Positions 41,254-51,518 are shown, counted from the stretch's first letter. The stretch: DNA of 64,000 nt from an uncultured Flavobacteriaceae bacterium (GCA_937944485.1 CALDYU010000013.1:1-64000), one strand, 5' to 3'. Notes: generated from the letters alone by a model not told the origin. Made by a program: numbers and translations.

Positions 41254-42159
41254 GTGTATATCGAAAATCAACCCGTAGATCTACCAATTTTAAGAGAAAA
41301 GAAAATTTCCCTTCATGTCAAGCGAGAAGATCTCATTCATCCACTTATTTCTGGTAATAAATTCAGAAAACTCAAATATAACCTTGAGGAAGCCCAAAAA
41401 AAAGGATGTCAAACTTTGATTACATTCGGTGGTGCTTTTTCTAATCATATTGCCGCCACCGCTTATGCGTGTAATCAAGTCGGAATGGCAGCGATAGGCA
41501 TAATAAGAGGGGAAGAACTTGCTTTGCAGTGGCAACAAAACCCAACCTTGCTTCTCGCTCATCAACATGGTATGCGATTTAAGTTTGTTTCTCGAGCCAT
41601 GTATAGAGAAAAGAAGTCTACTGAATTTGAACTGCAATTACGTAATGAATTTGGTGATTTTTACGCCTTGCCAGAAGGTGGTACTAATGTTTTGGCGATC
41701 AAAGGTTGCGAAGAAATGATCACCCAAAAAGATTTGACATATGATATCGTATGCACCGCGGTAGGAACAGGAGGAACGCTCGTAGGCATCAGTAATGCCA
41801 TAAGCCATTCTCAATCCGTTTTGGGATTCGCAGCGCTTAAAGGTGATTTTTTGAAAGAAGATATTCGTAATTTTGCACCAAAGGGGAAATGGGAATTGCA
41901 AACGGACTACCATTTTGGAGGATATGCCAAGGTTTCAGAAACCTTAGTGACCTTTATTAATGATTTTAAAGAGCAAACTAAAATACCTTTAGACCCTATT
42001 TATACAGGTAAATTGGTATTCGGAATTTTAGATTTAATTCAAAAAGATTACTTTAAACCGAACACCAAAATATTGGCAATTCATACGGGTGGATTGCAAG
42101 GCATTACAGGAATGAATACAAGATTGAAAAAAAAGAATTTACCGCTAATCAGACAATGA
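41254..42159 (+). CDS. 1-aminocyclopropane-1-carboxylate deaminase / D-cysteine desulfhydrase family (PLP)
   Basis: LHVKREDLIHPLISGNKFRKLKYNLEEAQ, GGAFSNHIAATA, GTGGTLVGI. Confidence 0.92.
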   Translation: MYIENQPVDLPILREKKISLHVKREDLIHPLISGNKFRKLKYNLEEAQKKGCQTLITFGGAFSNHIAATAYACNQVGMAAIGIIRGEELALQWQQNPTLLLAHQHGMRFKFVSRAMYREKKSTEFELQLRNEFGDFYALPEGGTNVLAIKGCEEMITQKDLTYDIVCTAVGTGGTLVGISNAISHSQSVLGFAALKGDFLKEDIRNFAPKGKWELQTDYHFGGYAKVSETLVTFINDFKEQTKIPLDPIYTGKLVFGILDLIQKDYFKPNTKILAIHTGGLQGITGMNTRLKKKNLPLIRQ

Positions 42160-43016
42160 TCAAAAACTTTTTATTTATAGCACTTTTAGGTGTATTTGTA
42201 ATAGGTTGTAAAACTAAGCAACGAGGTATTTATGGTAAAAAAGGGGCAGATACCATTCCTCAAACTTCTAAAAAAAAGACTCCTAAAAAAGTATATCGAA
42301 ACGATACGGGTCTATACCCAATGCCTAAAGACACTGGTAAGTTTGTGCGTTTTGAAGTAAACTCGGTTAAAGAATATATAGCCACTTTTTCAGAAGTTGC
42401 ACAATTTGAAATGAAAGCTTACGGCATTCCTGCGAGCATTACCTTGGCTCAGGGCTTGCTCGAAAGTGGTTTCGGTAAAGGTAAGTTGGCGCGAAAAACG
42501 AACAATCATTTCGGAATCAAATGCCATAAAGGTTGGGAGGGGGATTATGACTTTCATGATGACGATGAAAAAGGGGAGTGCTTTCGAAAGTATAACCACC
42601 CTATGTATTCGTACCGAGATCATAGTTTGTTCTTAAAAAATCGTTCGCGATATGCTTTTTTATTTGATTATAGCAACGACGATTATAAAAAGTGGGCAAA
42701 AGGCTTGAAAAAAGCAGGTTATGCTACTGATAAACGCTATCCGCAAAAATTGATAAGTCTTATAGAACAACACGAGCTTTACAAATTTGATATTCATAAG
42801 AAACGGCGTTCTGCAACTAAAGCAAGGCATGCGGAAGATAAAGTGGTTGCGCAACATAAAGTAGAAACGCACACGGTGGCTGCTGGCGATACCCTGTATT
42901 CGATTTCTAAGAAATATAAAGTTTCTATCGATGATTTAAAACGATGGAATTACATGTATAGTGATACAATAGCAGTAGGTCAAAAATTGACCGTAAAGTC
43001 CCAAAAATTCAATTAA
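42156..43016 (+). CDS. Glucosaminidase + LysM domain lipoprotein
   Basis: YGIPASITLAQGLLESGFGKGKLARKTNNHFGIKCHKGWEG; LysM HTVAAGDTLYSISKKYKVSIDDLKRWN. Confidence 0.94.
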   Translation: MIKNFLFIALLGVFVIGCKTKQRGIYGKKGADTIPQTSKKKTPKKVYRNDTGLYPMPKDTGKFVRFEVNSVKEYIATFSEVAQFEMKAYGIPASITLAQGLLESGFGKGKLARKTNNHFGIKCHKGWEGDYDFHDDDEKGECFRKYNHPMYSYRDHSLFLKNRSRYAFLFDYSNDDYKKWAKGLKKAGYATDKRYPQKLISLIEQHELYKFDIHKKRRSATKARHAEDKVVAQHKVETHTVAAGDTLYSISKKYKVSIDDLKRWNYMYSDTIAVGQKLTVKSQKFN

Positions 43017-43019
43017 AAG

Positions 43020-44297
43020 ATGAGGTATCAACGGAGCAGTGCTCTTTTTCAAGAGGCTAAAAAATATATTCCAGGAGGTGTAAACTCACCTGTTCGCGCT
43101 TTTAAAGCAGTCGGTGGAGATCCAATTTTTGTAAAGGAAGCCAAAGGAGCGTATTTGTATGATGAGGATGGCAATCGTTTCATTGATTATATCGCATCAT
43201 GGGGTCCTTTAATTTTAGGGCATGCCTACGAACCCGTAATTAATGCAGTCATAGAAAAAGCCAAGAAAGGAACTTCTTTTGGAATGCCTACTGAAATTGA
43301 GACGGAATTAGCCAAGTTAGCCGTTTCAATGGTGCCCAATATTGACCAAATTCGGTTTGTAAATAGTGGTACTGAAGCTTGTATGAGTGCTGTGCGTTTG
43401 GCAAGAGGTTATACTGGTAGAGATAAAATTATCAAGTTTGCGGGATGCTATCATGGTCATTCTGATTCTTTTTTGATACAAGCGGGTAGCGGTGCGGTGA
43501 CCTTCGGAAGTCCAAATAGTCCTGGCGTAACGCAAGGTACAGCAAAAGACACCTTGCTTGCTGATTACAATGATTTAGAAGGGGTAATCAACTTAGTAAA
43601 GGCGAATAAAGGTGAAATTGCTGCGATCATTTTAGAGCCTGTCGCGGGCAATATGGGATGTATTATTCCAACGGATGAATTCATAAACGGATTACGTTCG
43701 ATTTGTACGCAAGAAGATATTTTATTGCTTTTTGATGAGGTTATGACGGGCTTTCGATTGGCAAGAGGTGGCGCACAAGAAGCATTGGGTGTAGCTGCAG
43801 ATATTGTTATGTTTGGGAAAGTCATTGGCGGCGGATTGCCCGTGGGTGCTTTTGCGGCAAGAGAAGAGATAATGAATCACTTAGCACCAAACGGACCTGT
43901 ATATCAAGCGGGTACCTTAAGTGGAAACCCCTTGGCTATGAGTGCTGGTTTGGCCATGCTTAAACAGCTCAATAACCAACCAGAAATTTTTGAAAGTCTG
44001 GCTAATAAAACAGAATACCTTCACAAAGGCCTAGCTGAGGTACTAACATCGAAAAATATTCCCCATCAAATTAATCGTTACGGGAGTATGATTTCTGTGC
44101 ATTTTACAGAAGAACCCGTAATTGATTTCTCTTCTTCGGCAAAAGGGAATAATGAAATTTTTAAAAGTTATTTTCACGGCATGCTCGATAACGGTATTTA
44201 CTTACCACCGAGCGCATTTGAAAGCTATTTTTTAAATGATGCTATTCAATACGAAGACCTTGATGCGACTATCGCTGCAGTGAAAACTATATTTTAA
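43020..44297 (+). CDS. hemL: Glutamate-1-semialdehyde 2,1-aminomutase
   Basis: [53 protein letters not shown]. Confidence 0.97.
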   Translation: MRYQRSSALFQEAKKYIPGGVNSPVRAFKAVGGDPIFVKEAKGAYLYDEDGNRFIDYIASWGPLILGHAYEPVINAVIEKAKKGTSFGMPTEIETELAKLAVSMVPNIDQIRFVNSGTEACMSAVRLARGYTGRDKIIKFAGCYHGHSDSFLIQAGSGAVTFGSPNSPGVTQGTAKDTLLADYNDLEGVINLVKANKGEIAAIILEPVAGNMGCIIPTDEFINGLRSICTQEDILLLFDEVMTGFRLARGGAQEALGVAADIVMFGKVIGGGLPVGAFAAREEIMNHLAPNGPVYQAGTLSGNPLAMSAGLAMLKQLNNQPEIFESLANKTEYLHKGLAEVLTSKNIPHQINRYGSMISVHFTEEPVIDFSSSAKGNNEIFKSYFHGMLDNGIYLPPSAFESYFLNDAIQYEDLDATIAAVKTIF

Positions 44298-44424
44298 GTC
44301 ATGCTTTTTTGATTTGTTAAAAAGTGTAGTTAATCAGATAAATAGGTATTTCATCTAATCATCGCATAAATATCACCATAGGTCGAGTTAGTGTAATATA
44401 GTCCCAAACTATAATTTTTAACCT

Positions 44425-44826
44425 ATGAAACTCAATGTAATTGTTATTGACGATTCTTCAGTACAGCTGGTTTTAGCTTCAAAATTGATTCAACAAAATG
44501 AACATTTAAATTTAGTAGGTGCGTATGCTGATCCGTTGTTAGCCTTAAATGCTGTAAATACAGAGAAGGTTGACGTGATTTTGCTCGATGTCGAAATGCC
44601 CAAAATAGATGGCTTCTCACTTTTAAAGCTATTTCAAAAAAAGATTGATGTCATTGTAAACTCAACACGAGCTTCATTCGAAATGGAAGCTTATAATAAT
44701 GGAGCCGTTGATTTTATCCCTAAACCTTTATCAGCTCCGCGCCTTGATCTAGCGGTGACAAGAGTATTAGCAATTAAGCACTTGTTAGCTTTTCAAAAGC
44801 CTATACTCAATACTTTTGCGAGTTAG
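44425..44826 (+). CDS. Stand-alone response-regulator receiver domain
   Basis: VIVIDDSSVQLVLASKLIQ...VDVILLDVEMPKIDGFSLLKLF...GAVDFIPKPLS; no output domain. Confidence 0.9.
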   Translation: MKLNVIVIDDSSVQLVLASKLIQQNEHLNLVGAYADPLLALNAVNTEKVDVILLDVEMPKIDGFSLLKLFQKKIDVIVNSTRASFEMEAYNNGAVDFIPKPLSAPRLDLAVTRVLAIKHLLAFQKPILNTFAS

Positions 44827-45104
44827 TAGTACTAGTCGTGGGTAATTCTATCGTGATGTTTCTTGAATGACGATTGCCGTTTGCGATTCTTGTTAAGAAC
44901 AGAATCGATCCTTCCGTTATAAATTCAACTACTTTTTAGAAGTGGAATCACGATTGACAAAGGTATAATTATAGAAATAGGTCAGAAAATCAAGCATTTA
45001 TCGTAATGCTTTTGATCACATGATGAGCAAGGTATTTTTAGGGAGTTACAGTGATTCGTATAACCTGTCGTTACGGGTTTAGTGTTGTTTGGTTAAGCAC
45101 TGCA

Positions 45105-45201
45105 TTTAGCAATTCTGAGTCCACTTTAATCTACCTTAAGCGTAGTGGACAGGTAGTTGAATCCGTAGTAATTGTGGCTAGCATTGTGTTGTGTACGGTT
45201 A
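45105..45201. repeat. Structured inverted-repeat element next to the 45202..45558 gene
   Basis: Interleaved inverted repeats GTCCACT (45119-45125)/AGTGGAC (45144-45150) and CTACCT (45131-45136)/AGGTAG (45151-45156), bracketed by TAGCAATT/AATTgtgGCTA. Confidence 0.65.
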
Positions 45202-45558
45202 CTAGTTTTTCAATTTGAATTGATTCATTCCGATTTCAAACACCAGTTCATTATTCCATTTAATTTGTTTTCCTTTTTTATCGTAAAATTCTACAAACAC
45301 CTTATCCTTGTCAATTATTTCTAAAACAGCTCCTTTCAGTCCAGATTTTAATTGTTCATTCAGATTGTCAGTCAGCTCAATTTTTTTATGAAGATATTTT
45401 TTCTCCAAAACTTTAATTGGGTCAATTGGTTTATCTGTACTAAAAAGCAATTCTCCCACCTTCTTAAAACCTTTTCCAATTAATTTGAAAAACCCAATTA
45501 TAATTCCTTGAAATAAAATTTCAATAAATATTTTTCCAAGGATTTCGAATATTATCAT
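45202..45558 (-). CDS. Hypothetical protein
   Basis: MIIFEILGKIFIEILFQGIIIGFFKLIGKGFKKVGELLFSTDKPID...; intact 118-aa ORF. Confidence 0.7.
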   Translation of the reverse strand: MIIFEILGKIFIEILFQGIIIGFFKLIGKGFKKVGELLFSTDKPIDPIKVLEKKYLHKKIELTDNLNEQLKSGLKGAVLEIIDKDKVFVEFYDKKGKQIKWNNELVFEIGMNQFKLKN

Positions 45559-45664
45559 TCTTTAAATATGGTTTAACAGTTCATCGAAGTACATTTCTTT
45601 TTGCTTACCAGTAGCCAGGTCTGCTCACGAAGCCCATATTTTTTATAGGTTGTGCTGTACACAG

Positions 45665-46777
45665 TTATTTTTTTCGTGTTCGATAATATATATTCCAAGA
45701 GCCAGAGTTTGATTCAATAATCTCAGGAAATCCGTCATTATTTAAATCGCCAACCTCTATATTATAAGTGTCGTCTTTTAAGTCTTCTCTTAAGCCGATT
45801 GCTCTAAATTCTCCATGCTCACTTCCTAAATACACATAATTTCTATCTTCAAAATTTCCTTCCACTATGTCCAAAAATCCATCTTTATTTAAGTCTGATA
45901 CTTTAATAGATGAAGTTGTTCGATTCAAGTCAAAGAAATAAATTTTCTTAAAACTTAATTTTTTATCTCCGAAATATATTTTGTTTTCAGAACTTAAGTT
46001 TCCCGTTATGATGTCTAAAAATCCATCATTATTAATATCTCCGATGTCAATTGAACGGGTTTGATCTTGAGCTTTTCCGAACTCAATAATTTTTGGAAAG
46101 TTTAATTTTCCATCATTTAGATATATTTTATTAGTGGTATTTCTTTCGGCAGTTATGATATCTAGAAATCCGTCTCCATTAATATCTATGATTTTGGTTT
46201 GAATTGTTTGGTCAGTTTTATTACCAAAATCAATTACTGTATCAAAATTTCCTTTTCCATCATTCAAACAAATTTCATTTTTAGCTTTACGATTAGATAA
46301 GATCAAATCAATATCACCATCGTTATCTAAATCTGCAATTTCCAAATTCCGGGAGGGTGACTTTGAGCCAAATGGAACTCCGTTCGTGAAGCTATTTTCA
46401 GACGAACCCAAGAATAGTTTGTTATCTACATTATCATTGGCTACTGCAATGTCCATATAGCCATCATTATTAAAATCAGCACTTTTTATAGCATATGAGC
46501 CATCAAGAAATCTTCCAATTGGTTGAGCTAACTTAAAACCGCCATGACCTCCATTATAATATATATAGTTTTGTTGCGCCCAATGACGTCCATTAGCAAC
46601 AAGCGCATCTAGGTCTCCATCTTTATCAATGTCAAATAGCGTTATTGATGCGGTTCTGTTTGATTGTGTGCCTATAGAAAACCTTCCATCTGCATTAATA
46701 AAAGTAACGTCTTGCGAAAAACTACTTAAAGAGGTTGATAAAACTGCGAATAAAAGCAGAAAATTTATTTGTTTCAT
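45665..46777 (-). CDS. FG-GAP/VCBS repeat secreted protein
   Basis: Signal peptide; repeated DINxDGFLDI / DLDNDGDIDLILSN motifs. Confidence 0.92.
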   Translation of the reverse strand: MKQINFLLLFAVLSTSLSSFSQDVTFINADGRFSIGTQSNRTASITLFDIDKDGDLDALVANGRHWAQQNYIYYNGGHGGFKLAQPIGRFLDGSYAIKSADFNNDGYMDIAVANDNVDNKLFLGSSENSFTNGVPFGSKSPSRNLEIADLDNDGDIDLILSNRKAKNEICLNDGKGNFDTVIDFGNKTDQTIQTKIIDINGDGFLDIITAERNTTNKIYLNDGKLNFPKIIEFGKAQDQTRSIDIGDINNDGFLDIITGNLSSENKIYFGDKKLSFKKIYFFDLNRTTSSIKVSDLNKDGFLDIVEGNFEDRNYVYLGSEHGEFRAIGLREDLKDDTYNIEVGDLNNDGFPEIIESNSGSWNIYYRTRKK

Positions 46778-47006
46778 TTAGATTATTTGATGATTATTTT
46801 TATCAGACGTTAGTTCAAGAATTTTGTTACGGATTTTATTCTAATTGTTGGCAACAATTGACTTTGGTTATTAGCCATAAATCGGCAGTTTCTCAAAAAT
46901 CGCTTAAATTGAATAGAAATGCAATATAGTGTCTAATTAAGGTGATGTAAATACGTATAAGCGTTTATGAATGCCTTGTTCAAAATAAAAAACCGCAACT
47001 AAAAAA

Positions 47007-47032
47007 GCCACGCTTTATAACGTGGCTTTCAA
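47007..47032 (-). terminator. Rho-independent terminator
   Basis: AAAGCCACG...CGTGGCTTT. Confidence 0.75.
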
Positions 47033-47051
47033 TAATACGAACCAAAAAATA

Positions 47052-47501
47052 TTAGCCTTGGCTTCTTTTTTTAGGGCGTTCTTGTTTTTTACCTTTCTTG
47101 GCTTTACCACGTTTTCCCTTGCGTTTTTTCATTTGCTCCCACTTGGCATATTGCTCTTCCGATAAAATTTGTTTGAGTTTGGCCTTTTGCGCTATTTGAT
47201 GGTCAAGGCGCTCATTGGCTCTCGCATAATGTTCTTCGGGGCTAGGTTTTTTTCTTTCGGCACCTTCTTCTTTCGCCGCCATTTTTGCTTTTCGCATTTT
47301 AGCATTTTCGATAAACAAACTTTTAAGCTGCTTTTGTTGCGCTTGCGTAAGGTCTAAAGCAAGCGTTGCTTTTTTAGTTTGCAAGGTTGCTATTTGCTCA
47401 GGAGTCATATCTTTCATTTGTGCACGGCCTCCTCTTTCACCTTTTTGTGCCATTACACCGCTTACTGCAAATAGCAGTATTACAATCATTACTTTTTTCA
47501 T
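47052..47501 (-). CDS. Spy/LTXXQ-like secreted protein with very basic C-terminus
   Basis: Signal peptide; MTPEQIATLQTKKATLALDLTQAQQKQL, LSEEQYAKWEQMKKRKGKRGKAKKGKKQERPKKRSQG. Confidence 0.75.
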   Translation of the reverse strand: MKKVMIVILLFAVSGVMAQKGERGGRAQMKDMTPEQIATLQTKKATLALDLTQAQQKQLKSLFIENAKMRKAKMAAKEEGAERKKPSPEEHYARANERLDHQIAQKAKLKQILSEEQYAKWEQMKKRKGKRGKAKKGKKQERPKKRSQG

Positions 47502-47640
47502 AATCTGATGTTTAATTATATTCCTACTTGTGCAGAAATCTGATGCTATTTTATTGTTTTATATCCTTAAGACATATATAAAACAAATTGGTTTAGTTGC
47601 TGGTTTTGAATTAGGAATACTTTAACGATTGTTAGCATAT

Positions 47641-47670
47641 AAAAAGGGCGCTTAATGCAGCGCCCTCTTT
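47641..47670. terminator. Terminator hairpin
   Basis: AAAGGGCGCttaatgcaGCGCCCTcTTT. Confidence 0.75.
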
Positions 47671-47761
47671 ACTAGGTAGGTTTTTGATTATTGGGGTTTA
47701 AGTAGGTGTATTCGTGGAGAAGGTTTTTGGTTTTGGGAAACCAAAGCGCCTTCTAAAAATT

Positions 47762-47902
47762 TTATTCGCTGATTACTTGTTCAATACTTGAATCAGCAAT
47801 TTCATTTTGAATATGTTGTTGTTTCGTATCGCTTATATAATACGTTGCGATTGCGATTATTAATGTTGTGAAATACAGGTAACTTTTTATTTTATAATTC
47901 AT
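47762..47902 (-). CDS. Small single-TM peptide (46 aa, not in the ORF track)
   Basis: MNYKIKSYLYFTTLIIAIATYYISDTKQQHIQNEIADSSIEQVISE*; flanked by terminator hairpins. Confidence 0.5.
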   Translation of the reverse strand: MNYKIKSYLYFTTLIIAIATYYISDTKQQHIQNEIADSSIEQVISE

Positions 47903-47952
47903 GATCTAGGGGTTTTTAATTCTGAAGCTAAGCTACTACAGATGAAGACGCA

Positions 47953-47983
47953 AAAAAGCCCATTGTTGTGAAATGGGCTTTTT
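47953..47983. terminator. Terminator hairpin
   Basis: AAAAAAGCCCATTgttgtgAAATGGGCTTTTTT. Confidence 0.8.
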
Positions 47984-48127
47984 TCGATGTCAAATATGAC
48001 GATACTGTTGAATAGCGAATATGCTTATCGGATTTTCTATTCAGTTCATCGAGAGGCCTCTAAAATTAACTTTTATCGAGTGCGCTCTTTGTAATGAAAA
48101 AGAACAGTAATTCTTCATGACTTACTG

Positions 48128-50617
48128 CTATTTGGGGTCTAATATCATATCAATCCGCTCAGCGGCATCTTGTAAATGATATTTGCTCATGCGATCAGCC
48201 GTTCTTGCAGCAGCACTTCGTATTTCTCTCTTTAATAGCGCAAGCTCTGCGCGTGCTACCGAACGAATGTCTGATTGACTCGTATGAACTACTGTTGATT
48301 TTTGATAACCACCAAAATCAGGTTGTTTTCTTTGGTTACCAGCAGTCATTAAATATGCAAGGCGATCGATATGTGCTTTTTGTAAGTTTCTACGATAGGT
48401 ATCAATAGTTTTCCCTGAACGCAATTCTGACCAGATGCCACGACGCAAATCACGCATCATTTCTAAAAGACCGTAGGCTTTACTACCATTCATAGTTTCA
48501 TTTTCAATAAGCCGCGCCATTTTTCCTAAACGTAACATATTATTTAAAGTACGTTCTTGCATACGACGTATACGCTCAACGGAGCCTGAATATTCAATTT
48601 TTGCAAATAAGTCATTGTCGAGCATCCAAGAGGGAGTTGCGAACAGTTCATTTTGAATAAAGTTCATGCAGTTTTTTTGATGTTCTTTTGATACATGTGT
48701 ATAAACAGCGCCTTCTTGGTCATAGGTTTTGTGATGTTCATAAACCCCTCCTATATTATTGGAAACATGCCCCATATACCTATTGTATTGCGAGAGTACC
48801 TGACCATATAAGGTGCTGAGGTCGTCATAGTTTTTTCCATCTTCTGCTGTCCATTCTACCAATTTGGGTACAATACGTTTTAAATTGGCAATACCATAGG
48901 TGCTCGCTTTTATAGCATCATCACCCAAATCTTCGGTTTGCGAACTAGGGTCAACGACATCACCAACTTGTTGATGGCCAAAACGGTACATAGGGTCACC
49001 AGCATGCTCTAAAATCCATTGGTCTAAGGTCGCTTTCTCTTCCTTCGCAGTTTTATCTAAAATAGGCTTATATCCCCAGCGAATCGCATGTTTATCGTAA
49101 ATACCAATATCAGGCATTAAGGCAACGCCTTTGTCCTCTGGTTGCGCTACGTAGTTGAAGCGGGCGTAATCCATAATAGAAGGTGCAGTACCATATTTCT
49201 TTGTAAAAGTAGCAGAACGCAAGGAATCTACAGGGTAAGCGACACTACTTCCCATATTATGTGGCAATCCTAAGGTGTGCCCCACTTCATGCGCAGAAAC
49301 AAAGCGAATCAAACGCCCCATCACTTCATCTTTAAAGGCTACGCCTTGTGCTTCTGGATTAATAGCCGCTGTTTGCACAAAAAACCAATTGCGTAATAAG
49401 GTCATGACATTATGATACCAATTAATATCAGACTCTAAAATCTCACCACTTCTGGGATCACTAACATGTGGCCCGTTTGCATTGGGAATAGGAGATGCTA
49501 GATAGCGAACTACAGAATAACGAACATCTTCTGGAGACCATTCGGGGTCTTCTTCAATACTTGGCGGGTCTTTAGCAATAATTGCATTTTTGAAACCTGC
49601 GGCTTCAAAAGCAACCTGCCAGTCTTCAATACCTTGTTTTATGAAAGGAACCCATTGTTTTGGTGTTGCTCGATCAACATAATAGACAATCTGTTTCTTT
49701 GGTTCTACAAGTTCACCTGCTTTATATTTCGCTATGTCCTCTTCTTTCACTTCTAAGCGCCAACGATCTAAATAGCGCACCGTTTTACTTTCTTGTGCAT
49801 CAAGTCCGTAATCAACCTGTCCTCTAGCAAACCAACCTACCCGACGATCAAAATAGCGCCTCTTCATTGGTACTTCTGGTAATAAGATCATTGAATTATT
49901 GATCTCAATAGAAATTGAACCTACTGAACCGTTTGATGGAGCTTCTTTGGCAAAGTAGGTTTTCACATGTCTGGCTTCAATGTTTTTAGGATACGAACGT
50001 AAAGAATCAATATAACTACGGCTTTCGTCTAAGCGACTTACTTTATATCTTTTGCGATAGAAATCGGGCATGCCAATGGCGCTTACATCTTTGGTGAAGA
50101 AATTATTAACCTCAATGATCGTCGCTGGGTGTACCGAGTCTTTTTTGAAGGCTTTTATATCAAAGGCTTGTAATACTGGTTCAAAATTAGAATTGACCAC
50201 CGCTTCGTGCACGGGCAAAGAATCTGCCGCTACAACACCATGTGATACCACACGTAATAGTACTTTTTTACCTTTTTTCTGCCAACGCAGTACTTGAGTG
50301 TTAATTTTACCTCCTCCAAAACCTATACCTGACGCGGTTTTAGCAATCCGGCTTACCATAAGCATTTCTTTATTAAACAATGAATCTGGTATTTCATAAA
50401 AGTGCTTGTCATCGACCATATGCACATCAAACAAACCTTGATCTGTTTTGGCATCTTTGGTAATTACCTTATCGTATGGCTGAATGGCTCCTTTTTTAGG
50501 CTTCTCAGGTGCTTTTTGAGCTTTCTTATTTTTTTTCTTAAAAATTTGTGCCTCTGTAGTGGTAGCACTCAGTAGTACAAGTGCGAGTAGTAATTTCGCA
50601 AAAATTGATGTTTTCAT
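48128..50617 (-). CDS. Zinc-dependent metalloprotease (DUF5117/DUF5118 type)
   Basis: Metzincin motif HEVGHTLGLPHN; secreted; 829 aa. Confidence 0.93.
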   Translation of the reverse strand: MKTSIFAKLLLALVLLSATTTEAQIFKKKNKKAQKAPEKPKKGAIQPYDKVITKDAKTDQGLFDVHMVDDKHFYEIPDSLFNKEMLMVSRIAKTASGIGFGGGKINTQVLRWQKKGKKVLLRVVSHGVVAADSLPVHEAVVNSNFEPVLQAFDIKAFKKDSVHPATIIEVNNFFTKDVSAIGMPDFYRKRYKVSRLDESRSYIDSLRSYPKNIEARHVKTYFAKEAPSNGSVGSISIEINNSMILLPEVPMKRRYFDRRVGWFARGQVDYGLDAQESKTVRYLDRWRLEVKEEDIAKYKAGELVEPKKQIVYYVDRATPKQWVPFIKQGIEDWQVAFEAAGFKNAIIAKDPPSIEEDPEWSPEDVRYSVVRYLASPIPNANGPHVSDPRSGEILESDINWYHNVMTLLRNWFFVQTAAINPEAQGVAFKDEVMGRLIRFVSAHEVGHTLGLPHNMGSSVAYPVDSLRSATFTKKYGTAPSIMDYARFNYVAQPEDKGVALMPDIGIYDKHAIRWGYKPILDKTAKEEKATLDQWILEHAGDPMYRFGHQQVGDVVDPSSQTEDLGDDAIKASTYGIANLKRIVPKLVEWTAEDGKNYDDLSTLYGQVLSQYNRYMGHVSNNIGGVYEHHKTYDQEGAVYTHVSKEHQKNCMNFIQNELFATPSWMLDNDLFAKIEYSGSVERIRRMQERTLNNMLRLGKMARLIENETMNGSKAYGLLEMMRDLRRGIWSELRSGKTIDTYRRNLQKAHIDRLAYLMTAGNQRKQPDFGGYQKSTVVHTSQSDIRSVARAELALLKREIRSAAARTADRMSKYHLQDAAERIDMILDPK

Positions 50618-51088
50618 ATAATTGGTTTTATATAGTGTATATACTAGCTCAAAGAACCGAAAAATTAACCTTAGCTTTTGTTAACAAAATCATAAGCTAA
50701 GGGTAAGATAAAAATAAAATACACTTTTGGTGTAACATTTTCATTCTTAAGAAGTCTTTATATTAGAGATTTCATTTTTCAATTAGCGAATTAGTCACGA
50801 ATAAAGCTATTTACCTTGGTAAGTAGCTTTATTTTATTTGTATCGATAAACGGTTGAAATGCAATAATATACTCTTAGTAATCTTCTTTTTTTTCTGGTA
50901 AAAATTCGCAACAAGTATCGCTTTAACCGCAATTATTTTTCCTCAGTATTGTCAATTTTGCACCTAATTAATGTGATTATTGCGGAATTAATAGTTATGG
51001 CATACACCACCATATCGATGAACTGCAAGCCTAACAATAATCTCGTTCTAAGACGTTATACTTTCTCATAAATTAACTGATACATATT

Positions 51089-51487
51089 ATGAAAAAAATA
51101 AATCTTATTTCAACTTTGGTAGTGGCTTTACTTTTATCAAATGTGATGTCCGCTATGAATCCTACCAAAGAAATTGAACCTTTCGATATTAATTCTATCG
51201 AATATATTGAAGATGAAATCAGTTTCGATTTAGGTTTTGATACAGCTGATTATTTGCCTGAAGGATTTAATCCGTATACGGTATATGTGAATTTAGAAAC
51301 AATAATCTTTATTGAAGAGGAAGTTGTCCTTGAAGATTTGTCAGCTTTTTTGCCTGATAATTTTGATGCTTATGCCTACGCTACTTCTGTTGCGGGAATG
51401 CATTATATTGATGAAAATGATACGATAATCATCGATTTTGATACCAAAAAACATCTACCAGAGGGTTTTAATCCGTATATAAAATAA
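51089..51487 (+). CDS. Small acidic secreted repeat protein (LPEGFNPY repeats)
   Basis: Signal peptide; repeated units ending LPEGFNPY / LPDNFDAY / LPEGFNPY. Confidence 0.8.
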   Translation: MKKINLISTLVVALLLSNVMSAMNPTKEIEPFDINSIEYIEDEISFDLGFDTADYLPEGFNPYTVYVNLETIIFIEEEVVLEDLSAFLPDNFDAYAYATSVAGMHYIDENDTIIIDFDTKKHLPEGFNPYIK

Positions 51488-51518
51488 AGAATCCTCCACG
51501 TTTGAGTTAGCACCTATA

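Noticed and set aside
45202-45558. Possible toxin or phage-defence protein
   Set aside because: The accessory position is suggestive, but the 118-aa sequence shows no recognisable toxin or nuclease motif.
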